Shown here: positions 47,320 to 59,493 of the stretch, piece after piece
Layout of the letters: each line of letters starts with the position of its first letter
Position numbering within the stretch: the first letter of the stretch is position 1
Origin: Chrysopilus asiliformis
Taxonomy: Eukaryota > Arthropoda > Insecta > Diptera > Rhagionidae
Direction: 5' to 3'
DNA length: 64,000 nucleotides
Assembly (NCBI GenBank): GCA_964034945.1
Contig: OZ035963.1
Location: forward strand, 67,724,682-67,788,681
The notes under the pieces: generated by a model
What the model was told of the DNA's origin: nothing
What the model saw: the letters and a program-made list of their open reading frames with translations, nothing else
The model's database searches: none
Translations under genes and position numbers: made by a program

Positions 47320-50300
47320 GCTTAGGGATAGGGTGACCATATTTTTGTTGAACCAAGGCGGGGAAAAAAAGATACGCTGTTTGTAGAAAATCGGTATTAT
47401 AACACCTAATCGAAAATTTCGGGACAAAAGTTAATTGAAAATTCATAAATCGAAAATTCCGGGACAAAATGTCCTTGTTTAGTGGACGAATAGATTGTGT
47501 CGAGTTTTGAGATTTTTTTACCATGGAAAATACCATTTTAAAAAACTAGGTTTGATGTGAAAAATCGTTTAAAATCTTCTCTAAGAACGAAAATATTTTT
47601 GATCTTATTTTGCATTTTTGCCCAGCAAATTTTTTTTTTGCAAACCCTGAGACCAAATTGAACGTTCTCTCAAAAGTTACATGAAAACTTCTATATATTT
47701 TGTTTCCAAAAAAGTGTTAAAAATACCACAGTTTCATTAAAGTGGCACATCATGGTGTGAAATTTGATACAAAATTCAACCCCTTCACAATAAATGAATT
47801 GGAATATGGTTAAAGGTCAACGAGTAAACCACTGTTCCTAATTTAATTTAAAAAGGCTGCTACTACATAACAAAGATAATGTAAAGATGACCTTTTCTAA
47901 AAATAGCGTAACCTAATTTTTTAAATCTATAAAAATCTATTTTGACGCTACCTGAATTAGCGAGATTTTTTCAATTCGATTTTTAAATAACCGGAATTTC
48001 TCATAAAGTAGGTAAGAGGTCGTCCAAAAAATGTATCACACTTTAAGGGGGAAGGAAGACCCAAAATATTAACTTAATTTGTCAGATAATTTTTCCTAAT
48101 TTTTTTTTCTTCTAAAGAATTTGATTTGAACCGAAAATGACAAAAAATTATACAGAAATCTAAGTACTGATTTTCCAATGTTTCGGGTTAGGCATTTCCT
48201 TTCATACGTCAGAACTAGCATCAAACGTTTAATTTCAGGCCACACAAAGATTTTTGATGATTAAAAATTTTTACAAGAAAGTCGGTGATTTTTTCTGAAA
48301 TCAAGGGTTTTTTTTGCTATTCAGGTAGATTAGAACCTCGATAAATCGAAACGATCCCATTTCGTACAAAACTTTTTAAAAAAATACAGTAGAACTTGGG
48401 CAAGTCGAACGGCGATAATTCGAACCCCTCGATAACTTGAAGTTTTTTTTTGTATTTTTTTATAGCTTTGTAAAAAGTGGGGTCCAAAATTAGAAGTGCG
48501 AGTAGAAAATCTGATTCAGTCACTGTAAAAAGTTGGACAAATTTATCACAATTTAAGGTTTTCGAATGTCACAACGGAAGTTCTTATTCAAGGTCTTATT
48601 TATAAGAAGTAGGATTAGAAAATTGAAAACTTGTCACAAAGCCTTAACTTGAAAGGAATATGCTTGATTGGAGCTATAAACTGGATATGGGTCCTAACAA
48701 AATTGAAATTTAAGAGCCCTATTTTCGTGTTTCCACGGTATAATTTTCCTTGCCTTGTATGTCTCTGAATTGAAAAATTCACTGGAAAATTATCATCTTT
48801 TGTGTCAAAATCGCTATACAGATCGTGAACGGCCACATCGTCAGATTAAGGTTGTAAATCTTTTGATTTTTTTAGGTAAATTCTATTTGGAGTCAAAATT
48901 ATATTTTAATAATTTTTGCTACAGACTTTTTTATTTTAGGTATCGATTGGACTTAAATTTCGCTTATTTTCATGACCTGCAGCTAAAATTACACTTGCAG
49001 ATAGATTTTTCTGGCCAAGACATCAGAAATGTTTTGAAAAATGTTGTCTTGACGGGACACAAAAATATTTTAGTTTTGACATTTTTTTTGAAAGAACGTT
49101 TCAAAAAGACTTAAAAACTGAATGGTTGATTTGTAATTCAGATAAAACTAAAAAACGCAAGAGTTTTAATTGAAAGCGAATGCAAAAACAGAGAAGAGAT
49201 CTTGCAATAAAACGTGCCACAGAAATACCATAAAAAAAAATAATTTTCCACAGCACAAATAAATTAATTTCGCCTTTAGTTCTACTATTCACATTTTTAA
49301 ATTAAAATTTGATTAATTTCGGGATATAATCAACATCCAATTTGGAACAAATTTTCTGTTATGATTTTTTTTAAAATTTAGTTTCCAATAAATTGGTCTC
49401 AAAAATTAAACCCAACGGTAAAATCTTCTTATCTACGGTCAAGCCACAAAAATATTGAAATTTTCCGGGATTAAATTTAAGAAAATTGATTTTCTTTCAT
49501 TTAAAGCCGGCACCGACCGAAATCCGATAATAAGAATTCGTCATAAAATTCACGGACACACATTGAATGGAATACGAGAAAATTTTGATCGTTAGACGTC
49601 GTTTGTTGAACCAAGAAAATAACATTTTTTACCGTCAAAGGAAAATGCGGAAAATTCGGTTTGTAGCGGTTAAAAGCTCAAATGCAACTAAACTTTTGAT
49701 TTCGAAGGATCCATCTAGTCGGCAAGAAATCCCGCCACCGGTGCGACACGTCAAGGACTCAGAGTTTCCTAATACCACTACCACTAACTATAGGGGGGAA
49801 AATAACAAAAACAACAACAATCCGTATTCCGATGCTAAGGACGAAATTCGTAAATTCCTGAACCAGGGAATTTCGTGGAAAATCACGCATACATGCCGGG
49901 GATGTTGGCATTCGAGGTCTGGAAAATGATGTGCCGGTATGTGAGTTAGTACTAGTCAGACAGATGACTTTCCAGGAGGAGAAGTATGCCAGCATTGGAA
50001 GCACTGGGAAAATCTCTGTTCTCTGGAGAGTAAAAATTAAAAAATCTCGATTTCGACACTTGAAGAAAATCTCGATTTCGGCTAATTTTAAACTGGAAAA
50101 ATGCCTCCTTAAAATCTACATAACTGGAAACAATGTTTTCAACGATATGCACGCGTGTATGTGTCAAGTTCAGCAGTGCAAAAAACCATACAAAAGTGGG
50201 GAAAACTCTGAGGGAAAAATATTTTGTTTACATGGAAATTCAGTGCGCAAAGGAATCTCAGCACAGGTTTCTGGAAAATTCTGGTGAATTTCTATTGTTT

Positions 50301-51081
50301 AGGGGAAATTTTCCCCAACTTTCCTGCAAATACTTTTGCTAAAATGTCAAAGGGGGGTGGTGCAAAGTTCTCCCGTGTAAACGAGAAGCTGTCATTAAAC
50401 CTACAACAGAAATAAAAGGAAAACGGTTTGAATTTCGTACAGATGATAGCGTATTATTCGTTATTTCAGTGTGTATTTGTATTTGAGTTCTTCGTATATC
50501 CTGCGGATGATAATGTTTTTGGCGGCTTTTAACTTTGATTGACGCGAATTGAAATTTGGGTTGTTCGGTCGTTTGCTGTCTGACTGACTGACTGACTGAT
50601 TTTCTTAAGCTTTTTCAGGATAATATGGATGTGGGTTTTTCCTGACTATACAATAATCACTCAAAGAAGTTGTTTTTTTTTCTTTTTTTTCTTCTTCTTT
50701 ACATTGCGGATAGTAACGGTTGAATAAACTTGGTTATAGGAATATAGGGAAATCTATCGTCGGAATATTTTAGATATTTTACGCCTGGCTAATTTGAATT
50801 TAATTTCAATTTCGTTATAATTACGAATTACTTTTGGAAACGTATCAAGAATTTACTTACGTCTAAAACTCATGACTGCGGCTTTTATGTCGTGAATTAA
50901 TCCATTTTATTTTTTAGAGAAAAAATATTGTAATCCAGAAAATTTAATTTGCTTACCTGAAAAGAGAAAAAAAAATCATTATTAATTACTTGTAGAAAAA
51001 AAAAATTAAAAATCCAGGAAATTTAAAACACATTACTTTTATCATTTAAAAAATGTATGTATATCGACTGCCAATACACCA
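47320..51081. other. No recognisable gene; scattered element ends
   Basis: Holds a lone GGGTGACCATA end at about 47330 and a Tigger-like end at 48387. The frame at 49567-49929 (120 codons) is polar and Asn-rich and has no recognised domain. Confidence 0.4.
48345..48450 (+). mobile_element. Tigger/pogo-like terminal fragment
   Basis: TA followed by CAGTAGAACTTGGGCAAGTC at 48387, then reiterated TCGAAC and CTCGATAA words, also present just upstream (AACCTCGATAAATCGAA). The opposite terminus was not found. Confidence 0.5.
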
Positions 51082-51423
51082 TTTTTACTTTCTTATACGT
51101 AGCATAATAAAGTATTATGTTGATATTTAGTGACCGTTTTTTCTTTGATGATTTTTTTTATAAAGTATTCATGAAAAATTTCAACCATATCATACTAATA
51201 TATAAAAATGAGTTGGTGTCTGTCTATCTTTCTGTTCCTCTTTCACGAGAAAACGGCTGAACCGATTTCCTTGAAATTTTGCTTGCATGTTCGCTGGCGG
51301 CCTGGTTTCAATATAGACCTATTGGAAAGTAACCCAATGAGTGGGCGGAATAAGGGGAGCGGGTATAGTGAATCCGAAGCTTGGGTTGTCCTCTATGTTA
51401 CTCGTTCGCGAGAAAACTACCCA

Positions 51424-52207
51424 CACTCTAGAAAATTTTATTGTAATTTTACCCCTATTATCGTAGGAAACCATTTTCCTACGATAATAGGGGTAAAATT
51501 ACACCGAGTCGTAATGGCTTAAAAGCTATGCATTTTTACTCATTTTGTGGCGTACAAACGCCTCTTTTACGGGGGAAATTTAAGCTAAATAAGAAGTAAA
51601 AGTACAATACGGGTGTAATTTTACGACATGGATGTTTAAAATTACCACATTTTTGTTGTAATTTTCCTCCTATTTGGTAGCAAAACCGCGTCTTAAAGGT
51701 GTAATTTTACGACATTTTTTGTTTAAAATTACACCGAAAATGGTATTAGAATTTCTCGGCTTATACGGTCTGCAAAAACAAAAATATTATATTATTTTTG
51801 CGGATGTTTTCACATCCAAATTTCCCGGGCATGTCTGCCATGTGGCAGGCGCCACACAGGATTTTGGTAGAGTAAAACTCAATTCGAGTATTTATACTCC
51901 GATTCCACAAACCTTATGCGAATTATAAGGTTAAGGTTAAATTGTCCGTACAATAATGCAAAAATACCCTGCGAGCGTGTTTATACACCAAAATGAGAGT
52001 AAAAATACGAATATTGGTCGAAATTTTACGCAAGGTTTAAAATTACCCTATTTCTAGTGTAAGATTAATGTTTTTTGGGTGATTTTACAACTTAAATGGT
52101 GTGCGAGCTAAATTCTGATTTTTTTTCGAAATTTTACGACGTTTTTGCAAATTTACCCCGTTTTTACCCCATTTTTCGGTTTAAATTCAAATTCATTTTC
52201 TACAGTG
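51424..52207. mobile_element. Inserted element rich in inverted GTAATTTTAC words
   Basis: It starts CACTCTAGAAAAT and ends ATTTTCTACAGTG, a 13-bp inverted repeat with one mismatch. Many copies of a TGTAATTTTACGAC or TTTAAAATTACACC word occur in alternating orientation. It interrupts the Helitron-like copy, which has also lost about 80 bp at the junction. No clear duplication; superfamily unassigned. Confidence 0.5.
51442..51503. repeat. Perfect 29-bp inverted repeat with a 4-nt loop
   Basis: Arms 51442-51470 and 51475-51503 are exactly complementary (core ACCCCTATTATCGTAGGAAA) around CCAT. Perfect arms in otherwise decayed DNA imply a recent origin or correction. The hairpin is at the left end of the inserted element. 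Confidence 0.95.
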
Positions 52208-52560
52208 CAGCTCTAACAAAAACCCATTCAAAAGTAGCCTGAGACGTGAAGGAGTAAGGCAAGAGGGTAAAGTTACTCCGGATGCTGGAATTATTGTATT
52301 TTTGTTAATCTTTGAAAACCATTTTCCGAAGAGCAAAAACTTAAAAGAAAAGCACGGACCGCCCTACTCTAGGCTATCAAAATTATAACCAACTCAATTT
52401 TGTTGTCCTAGGTTTTGTTCTTGTCACGCGAAGCCCGGTCTAAATTATAGTTTTACCTAAAAACATTTCTCGAGTACTCCCGAGTCGATTGGAGACATAT
52501 TATAAATATATCTTTCTTTCTGTCAGTTTGTCTGTCAGTCTGTTTGTCTTTTGTCATTAC

Positions 52561-54019
52561 GTGTTTTTGTTGGTAGTAAAACAACAACACGTAAATTGAC
52601 TTTTGTCGAAAACGACACGACTGTCAGAATCTGGGTGCCTATTTTGAAAAAAAAAATCTACTAATCATCCCTCAAAGCTAATAATCTTGTAAAAATTCAC
52701 TATGGAAAATGCTTGCACATTTCACTTGATTTTATTCGCTTTTCATTGACCCAATTTCCACCCTTTATTTATGACCTCTAAATTGAATATCACACGAAAT
52801 AAAAAAATATCTAATTTAATTTGTCTTCTTGTGGATCTTCCTTTTGCCGAAGAAGGTGATTCTCAATTTATGAGGAAATAATGATTTTCGACGCAGCCAT
52901 AAACGAAATACTAGTAGCTAAACAAAAAAAAAAAACACTCAAACCAAACCAGAAGTCGAATCCAAAAATCATTTCTTCGTATCGGAATTGAATTGAAATA
53001 AAATAAAATCGAAGTGGCGTATAGCACATTCCAAACTAACTGAAAAATAAAATTCCCAAGATGATCGCGATTTGTATTTATGTCCTGGCCACCACATCGA
53101 ATACAAAAATTCAACGAAATCAATTGTGGGGATAGCGAAAGGGGAGAGCTGGGCGGAGAGTGGAGCGAAAAGCAAGGACGAAACACGGAAAAGGTTTCTT
53201 TCAACGAGTTCAACTATAGACAGGATTCCACACCGTAAGGTATCTTTAGGACAAGCAGGACATGCCTGTGGTGGCTATATAAATATGTCGGGTGTTTTTC
53301 GCTTGGGTTTGGTTTGTATCGCATCGCATCGCATTCCAGATTAATATCCCTTGACCTCCAATCCCAATTCCGACACGGAAAAAGGGTACCAACAGCAGAG
53401 CTAACTTGGACCGATAATCACAACAACAACAACCAGCAAGTCGAAGATCTTTCCAACCCCTAAATCTCCACATTCGGATGTGATTTTCACCAGAAGAGGT
53501 GGCCACCCATCAACCTTCATCCAATTTCGTTTTTCTTTGCTATATCAACTGTCCCGATGACATAACGCCGAAATAGGTGAAACTCCCGATGGGAGCAAAT
53601 ATAAAACACAAACCAGATCTACTACATTTTGCCCGCCCTCGCCCCAAACACCGTTCGGTTACCGGGGGAAAAACTTTTTCCCCGAAATCGAAATGGAATC
53701 ATTTCGTTATTTACAACAGTCACGAACTGAACAGCAAATCCACCCCTAACTCGACTAACTCGAGAGTGTAATGTCGTTTAACGGACAATTTCAATTAACG
53801 TCGCAAATAAAAAGGACGCATCACAGATAAGGGTTTTTACTACTGATACGAGAGTAGTTGGTACTAACACGTGGTCAAAGTCAGTATTCGTCGCAATGGG
53901 GGGAATGAAATGAAAAAGGTGGCCCATTGCCATCTTTTTTTACGCAGATAAATATAGGGCCGGTTTTAAACAATTTCTTTTCGAAGAAAGTGATTTTAGT
54001 AACAAATCAGCTGTGAGAG
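52561..54019. other. No recognisable gene
   Basis: Slightly GC-richer patch at 53050-53780 with overlapping frames on both strands; none recognised. A short (CATCG)n run lies at 53316-53335. Confidence 0.4.
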
Positions 54020-54460
54020 TGGTTGATTCCTTTCTAAGAGTTTAATTTCTGTCTCTGAGTCTTATTTTGCCCATGATAGTTCTTGTTTTGTCTCTGAGAG
54101 TTGCTGTATCGGATGTGAGAGTTTCAATATTACCTCCGTGAGCGTAAAATTTTCTCTGATAGTTGATTTTTTGTCACTCAGAATTCATGTTTTATCTCAG
54201 AGAGTTCCTCTTTCAACGAATCAGCTGTGAGAGTTCCTGTTTGTCTCTGAAAACGAAAAGATTTTTCGAAGAATTGCCGTTTTGCCTCTGAGAATTTCTA
54301 TTATATCTCTGAGAGTTCCTGCTTGCTTTTGAGAGTTCCTGTTTGCTTTATAAGTTACTGTTTCGTTGAAAGTTCTCGTTTTGCCTTGGAGAGTTCCTAT
54401 GTCGTCTCTGAGAGTTCGTACACTTTCTTCGAAAGCGCGTTGAGAGTTCCAAAATGTTTT
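54020..54460 (+). repeat. Degenerate tandem array, about 25-30 bp unit
   Basis: About fifteen units of the form CTGAGAGTTCCTGTTTTGTCT, many diverged, run from 54020 to 54460. Confidence 0.75.
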
Positions 54461-54828
54461 GTTTGCATAACGCTATCAACTGAACTCTCCCCCTCCCGTA
54501 ATGTATTCTTCAAAGTGTTTTTTACAACATTTTCATTTTAATAACGTTTTAAAGCCTCACTCACCAACGAAAAATAATTAAAGGCACTCCGAATTTTTTC
54601 TTAAAGTGTACCGGACGAACATCTCACATGACTTGTCCAGTACCTTCGATAAAATCGCCCAGTCCAGATTTTCATTTCATCTCAATCCGGATCACTCGCA
54701 AAAAAGATTCGTTTCAGTTGTGCCACAACGCCATTTTCACCCCCACTTGCCTTCCACCTAACCCCTGCCACCACACCGATACGGATTTTAGTTTCAGTCC
54801 CAAACAGTTAACGTTAGCGAAATTGAGA
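54461..54828. other. No recognisable gene
   Basis: Nothing supported; the 68-codon frame at 54628 has no domain. Confidence 0.4.
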
Positions 54829-54991
54829 ACTTGACCACCAATTCCCAGGAGCTAAAGGACGAGAACAAATTGACAGCCAAACTGAGCTTCGTAGGCAGTT
54901 AACTCCGGCTGAGGTTCCGCAAGGGTGTACACTAGGTCCAATACTGTTTGTAGTTCTACTGGTGGTTGCTGCAATGAGAGGACGTTCATAG
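54829..54991 (+). pseudogene. LINE reverse-transcriptase fragment
   Basis: A 54-codon plus-strand stretch between stops contains VPQGCTLGPILF (54914-54949), the conserved RT motif usually written GVPQGSxLGPLLF in non-LTR retrotransposons. The preceding residues (RRQLTPAE) fit the variable segment before this motif. The expected downstream YxDD region is not recognisable, and both sides are stopped or shifted. It is a short, dead relic; clade not determined. Confidence 0.6.
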
Positions 54992-56030
54992 CGAAATTTG
55001 CTCGATTTAAATGGGGGCGGATAGACGTATAACCTCTGCTTTCGTTCGATACTGAAATCCTGTACAAAAGAAAAAAAAGGGTTCCGCACGAGTTTCAATG
55101 ATATACAATCTGATGTATTTATATTCGTTAGTTAGTTTATGTGGTGACATTTTCTTTTCGTGTTCTTGATTTTTTCCGTTCTCTATTTGTAGGCGTTCTT
55201 CCCCTAACCAACTACCGTGGCTACAGCCAGTTTTTGGTTATTTTTTACGACCGACTTCAGTAAGTGACTTCCATGACGGACGACAGAACTGACTCGCTAT
55301 CCCAGAATTCTTGCGTAATTGTTGATTAATGGCCACTGATTAGTTGGCAATGGTCGACTTGATATGGAAAAAAAACTACTTCAAAAGGATGGCAAGGACA
55401 ATGGAAACGGCCTCTGAAAAAGGGATATTCTGTGTAAACTAGGACGACTGACGATGGAATTTACGATTGTTGGGTTTTGTGTCGAAACCGACACATCGGT
55501 TGTAATTTGGATGGATTGAAAGGGGAGGCGGGGTTTTGGCTTTTCCGTCATTTTTCCACGTATTTTTCAAGTTGTAAAGAATCCCATCCAATGATATTGA
55601 AATGGTGAACGAAACGGATCCAGTTTGATGGACATTTTAGTTGATGGATAGTAGTAGGTGCCATCGATATAATTGACTGATAGGTCACTATAGTGCGAAA
55701 GAGTTAATTTTCAAGGTGAAATTTCCTATATTTATATTTAACATGTTTCCCTATTCTCATTTGGTCGTTTATTCGTTGGTTTTTCTTATTGCTACGCAAT
55801 TTGTTTGGTCATTTCGTTGACCATTTTGTTTATTCTATGGTGTCGTCCTTTAAGTAAATTACTTAGGCGCTTCCAACAGTAATTAAATCAATCTATTTTA
55901 TTAGATTTCCCCTTGTTAGACGAAATGTTACCAATTATATTCGATTAATCAAAGTAAATGTGAGATGATTTTTATGTAAATTTTTACAAAGTGTTTTTTA
56001 CGCCCGTGTTTTTTTTTATGTTATTTTTAA
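54992..56030. other. No recognisable gene
   Basis: Nothing supported. Confidence 0.4.
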
Positions 56031-56112
56031 CTAGAATTTGGATCCCGCCTCGCCCGGCTAAAAACGTGAGTAGAACAAAACCTAGGAAAATCAAACTCAG
56101 TTGGCTTTTCTT
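56031..56112 (-). mobile_element. Helitron-like 3' end fragment
   Basis: Read on the minus strand it ends GATCCAAATTCTAG then T, with GCCGGGCGAGGCGGG just upstream. It matches the 3' ends at 18552 and 52450; only about 80 bp remain. Confidence 0.6.
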
Positions 56113-57299
56113 TAAAGTTTTTTTCTTTTCTTCAAAGTTTTTTGAAAATTCTATGACAAAAAAATTGGGAAAACATCCAACATAATCTAATCATCATCTT
56201 ACAACAATATAAAACACTTTACTTCCAAATTCATATTTCCTGATTCACAAAGTTTTATAGTAGATACTTGTTTATACCCTCCCTATTTTTCCAACTTCAC
56301 ATATGAATAAAATGAATGGGAAAATTTTCAAAATTCTGGTGAATAATTCATTAGATTTGACATATTCATTGTCTCGTCGATGGTATTGTTATTGTCGCCA
56401 TCCACACGCTGTCACCGCATTCACCCAGCCAGCATTTTATTAGAAAGGGGTGTAACCCCAATGGAAAACAAAAGCTTTTTGCAAAATTTCCATTAAAGTC
56501 GTTTCCCCCCCCCCACTATAATGGAAATGTGAAAAAGTGTACAACAGCAGCTTATATTAGTTTTAAAGTCGGTCCCGTTTCCCCCAAGCCCGCCCAACAC
56601 ATTCTCTTAATGTGAAGATGTTTTTGGCCATCGAATCAAATGGGAAAACCGCATTTAAACTAAAAGATTTTCATACATTTGGGACTGGATGGTGATTTTA
56701 AAACTACGCTTCACCTCAACCCCCAAGAAAAACTAAACAAGTTAACAAGAACTAACAGTCGTCGAGGAAAACCAGAATATTCTCCGCATCTATGAGAAAA
56801 CTTGAAATAAATTTCGATATTCTCGCATTTAGAATTGGGAATTATGTACACATTTTAAAATTTCAAAAATGTCCTTTTAAATGCATTTGGGGAATTTAAA
56901 TAAAACATATCATCGAATTATTGAGCAGCTTTCATAAAACTTTCATATTGTTTAAGTTTTTAAATCGAAAAAGTTTTCTAAATTGGCTTTTTGATTCGCC
57001 GGGCAGAAATATTTTCCTATCTTCTGTTGCCATTTTATGTCGATTTTTTTTTAGTGTGATTTACTGGGGATTTTTATTGGGTTTTTCTTTTGCATAAGTG
57101 GGGGGGGGGGGGGGGGGGGGGCAAATTTTTGTCTTTCTTGAAACCATTTCTGCCCACCCCTCGTTTTTCGCAACCTTTTAAAAACTATCCCTGCTTCCTT
57201 CCTAACCCCCGTCACATTTATTTCCAATTTCCTTACTCATTTAAGTTTTTTTTTTAGAGCAAAAAGATACTTGCAAATATAATGGATAAAATTTCAAAA
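56113..57299. other. No recognisable gene; contains a poly-G run
   Basis: AT-rich except for the 22-G run at 57100-57121. Confidence 0.45.
57100..57121 (+). repeat. Homopolymer of 22 G
   Basis: Twenty-two consecutive G in otherwise AT-rich DNA; it could form a G-quadruplex or be a sequencing or assembly artefact. Confidence 0.9.
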
Positions 57300-57709
57300 A
57301 ATCCATTTGTATAGGAGAGGGAGAAAGGAGCGGCTCGATTGGATTTTGATGTATGGATGAGTAGTGTAAAATCCTATTCTCACCAGAATTTTTCAACACG
57401 ACTCACCGTTTTTGAGAAAATTGCAAAAAAAGTGTTTCGTTTCTATCGGGGAGGGGGGAAGGAATGGCCCAATTTTGCCCGTTCAAGACCATAGCCTAGT
57501 CATTTACGAGAAACGTTACTATACAAAATTTCAAGTATCTAGCTCGATTCTTTCGAAAGTTATAGTGTTTACGGACAGACAGATGGACGGACATGTGAAA
57601 ATCAAAATCTTTTGTCATCCCTAACACCCTGGTGTAGTTCATTCTTGTTCGATGCGATACAAACGGTATACTAAATCTAATATACTCCTATATGGTATAT
57701 CATATAGAA
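57300..57709 (+). repeat. Dispersed repeat family C, copy C3
   Basis: Matches the inverse of 44220-44560, ending at TATATGGTATATCATATAG. Contains a GACAGACAGATGGACGGAC tract. Confidence 0.65.
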
Positions 57710-57711
57710 TA

Positions 57712-58119
57712 AAAAACATAACAAAAGCTATAATTGCCAATCTGGCAATCATTGGAGACCCGTATGGTGATATTCGTATCAAAATTCGAACAGTTATACC
57801 AAAATTCCACTTTGAAGTCAAACTTTCCAATAAGATTTTTTAAAATTTATTCCAATCGGATTTTGATGTATGGGAGTCTTATGTAGAATCACATCCTAAA
57901 TAACTTTTGTTCTTGGACTTTTTTGATAAGATGCACCGTTTTTGAGATATTCGCAAAAAACGTTTTCGTTCGTATGGAGGGTACCCCCACTAATGGTCCA
58001 TTTTTGCCCATTAACGAACTTAGCCTCGCATTTTACGAAAAACGGATCTGTGCAAACTTTCAAGTCTCTAGCTCAATCCGTGCGCCCGCAATCCGCGCCA
58101 CAGACAGACGGACAGACAG

Positions 58120-58153
<34 letters not shown>

Positions 58154-58298
58154 AGACGGACGGACATGCTAAATTCAACTTTTTTTATCATTCTAAACAC
58201 ACTGGTGTAATTCATTTTTTTGTGCGATGACGGGATCTTGGCGTTACAAACGGTAAGACAAAGTTAATATACCCTTTGGTTTCACTATACGGGTATAA
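57712..58298 (+). repeat. Dispersed repeat, copy C5 (587 bp), abutting C3
   Basis: Near-identical to 36546-37107; the extra 24-25 bp are in the CAGA/CGGA tract. It begins within 3 bp of the end of copy C3. Confidence 0.85.
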
Positions 58299-59247
58299 AA
58301 ATCAATTCGCATTTACGTTATTCGCCTGATGTGGCCCCAAAAAATTCAATCATTTGACTAATCGGGTCTCTCCACTTACGATGTTTTTTCCAATTGATTG
58401 ACCAATCAGAGCTCCAGTTGGTGGCGTGAAAAATACCCGGATAGAAATTCTATGAAAGATTTCGATGCTGAAATTTCATGGATTTTTTTCCCATTTAAGA
58501 TAGAGGCCAATTCTAAATTCACTCGACAACAAACCGCGAAAATAACTAATTTTTTCAAACAACACGATTGTAAAAGCTCTGGAAGAAGATTTATAAAATA
58601 TTTAGGGCTTTCTCTATCGCCTGTTAGTTTTTTACTTTTTAAATTTTATGTTTTGCAAGAAAGGCGATTAGTTGTTTACTTCTTAAAGGCATCTTAAGAA
58701 ATGAAATTCCATAATTTTACCCGGCTGTCAAAAATTATCCATTCCTGTGAGATATTTCTTGGGATAAAAAATCGTAGGTGTAGAGACCCGTTAAATATTG
58801 TGTATACAGAAATCATCAATTTCGTTTTCAATTAAAAAGTTAACAAATAAATTTGATTAATTAAAAATATATCGTCATTATGATGTTCAATAATGGATTT
58901 TTCCTTCTACACTTCTTCTTCTTCCTTAGTAATTCAATTAAATTTTAGATCCTTAGTATAAAGCAGAGCCAAGGAGTAAAATCACTTTAAGAATTATTCA
59001 TCATGTGGAACGTTATTAACGCTATTCAATTATTCAAAAAAAATTAATTCAAAGCATGAAGCGCGTTGTTGCTGCGTTGTTCGCAATGATCAAAACTCTC
59101 ATTAACCCTAAAAAGCTGAAATGAATAATTAAACTTGATAGGGTAACGCGCGGGTGATATTTTAGGGTCACAACCTCACGATTCTACTACACAACATGTA
59201 TGTAAATAATAGCTATAATCGTATGAGTGTTATTTAAGGATATCCAG
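58299..59247. other. No gene called
   Basis: A 99-codon frame at 58398-58697 and a 22-codon signal-like frame at 59056-59124 (MKRVVAALFAM...) are unrecognised and unsupported. Confidence 0.35.
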
Positions 59248-59420
59248 TTTTTATCCTAGCCTACAATGAGGGAAAATTGCCATTAGATTCAACGAAAAAG
59301 CAGTTGAATCAAATAAAAAATTTTGCTAAATTTGCGCTGGGAGATTTTGGGTTCGCTGAATCCGATTCTGACGTAAAGAAGTCTATAAGGATAGCGAAAG
59401 GTGCTGTAAGGATAATGTGA
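59248..59420 (+). CDS. Possible terminal exon, unrecognised
   Basis: After a possible acceptor (ATCCAG, 59242-59247) a 57-codon frame runs to TGA at 59418-59420. Its residues are mixed and non-repetitive (EGKLPLDSTKKQLNQIKNFA, then GDFGFAESDSDV), with codon use unlike the T/A-run frames around it. No ATG, upstream exon or domain was identified, and the splice site lacks a strong pyrimidine tract. It may be an exon, an element relic or chance. Confidence 0.25.
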
Positions 59421-59493
59421 TTATCTTTTTATTTGACGTTTTTTTTCAAACAATGCATTACAACGGAAAATGTAACTTATATAGCATTATATA

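Larger units (their letters stand above)
51190..52450 (+). mobile_element. Helitron-like element with both ends, itself interrupted
   Basis: It begins TCATACTAATAT after an A and ends AAATTATAG before a T, without target duplication; the related 3' ends at 18552 and 56031 read CTAG. The middle shares GAACCGATT, CTCTATGTTACTC and the block around CCGCCCTACTCTAGG with other copies. Without the 784-bp insertion it would be about 480 bp. Non-autonomous; Helitron assignment rests on termini and A/T insertion, not on a protein. Confidence 0.6.
51082..52560 (+). repeat. Dispersed repeat family B, copy 2, split by a Helitron-like element
   Basis: The left part (51082-51189) ends at ATTCATGAAAAATTTC...CCATA and the right part (52451-52560) resumes TTTTACCTAAA...GAGTCGATTGGAG, in the same order as the uninterrupted copy at 20063-20226. 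The break falls between A and T. Confidence 0.65.

Noticed and set aside
48387..49290. Possible 0.9-kb Tigger-like element ending at a GTTCTACT word near 49276
   Set aside because: The right-hand word mismatches the expected terminus and lacks a flanking TA; only the left end is supported.
49567..49929. 120-codon plus-strand frame
   Set aside because: Polar, Asn-rich stretch without domain, partner exon or supporting splice sites.
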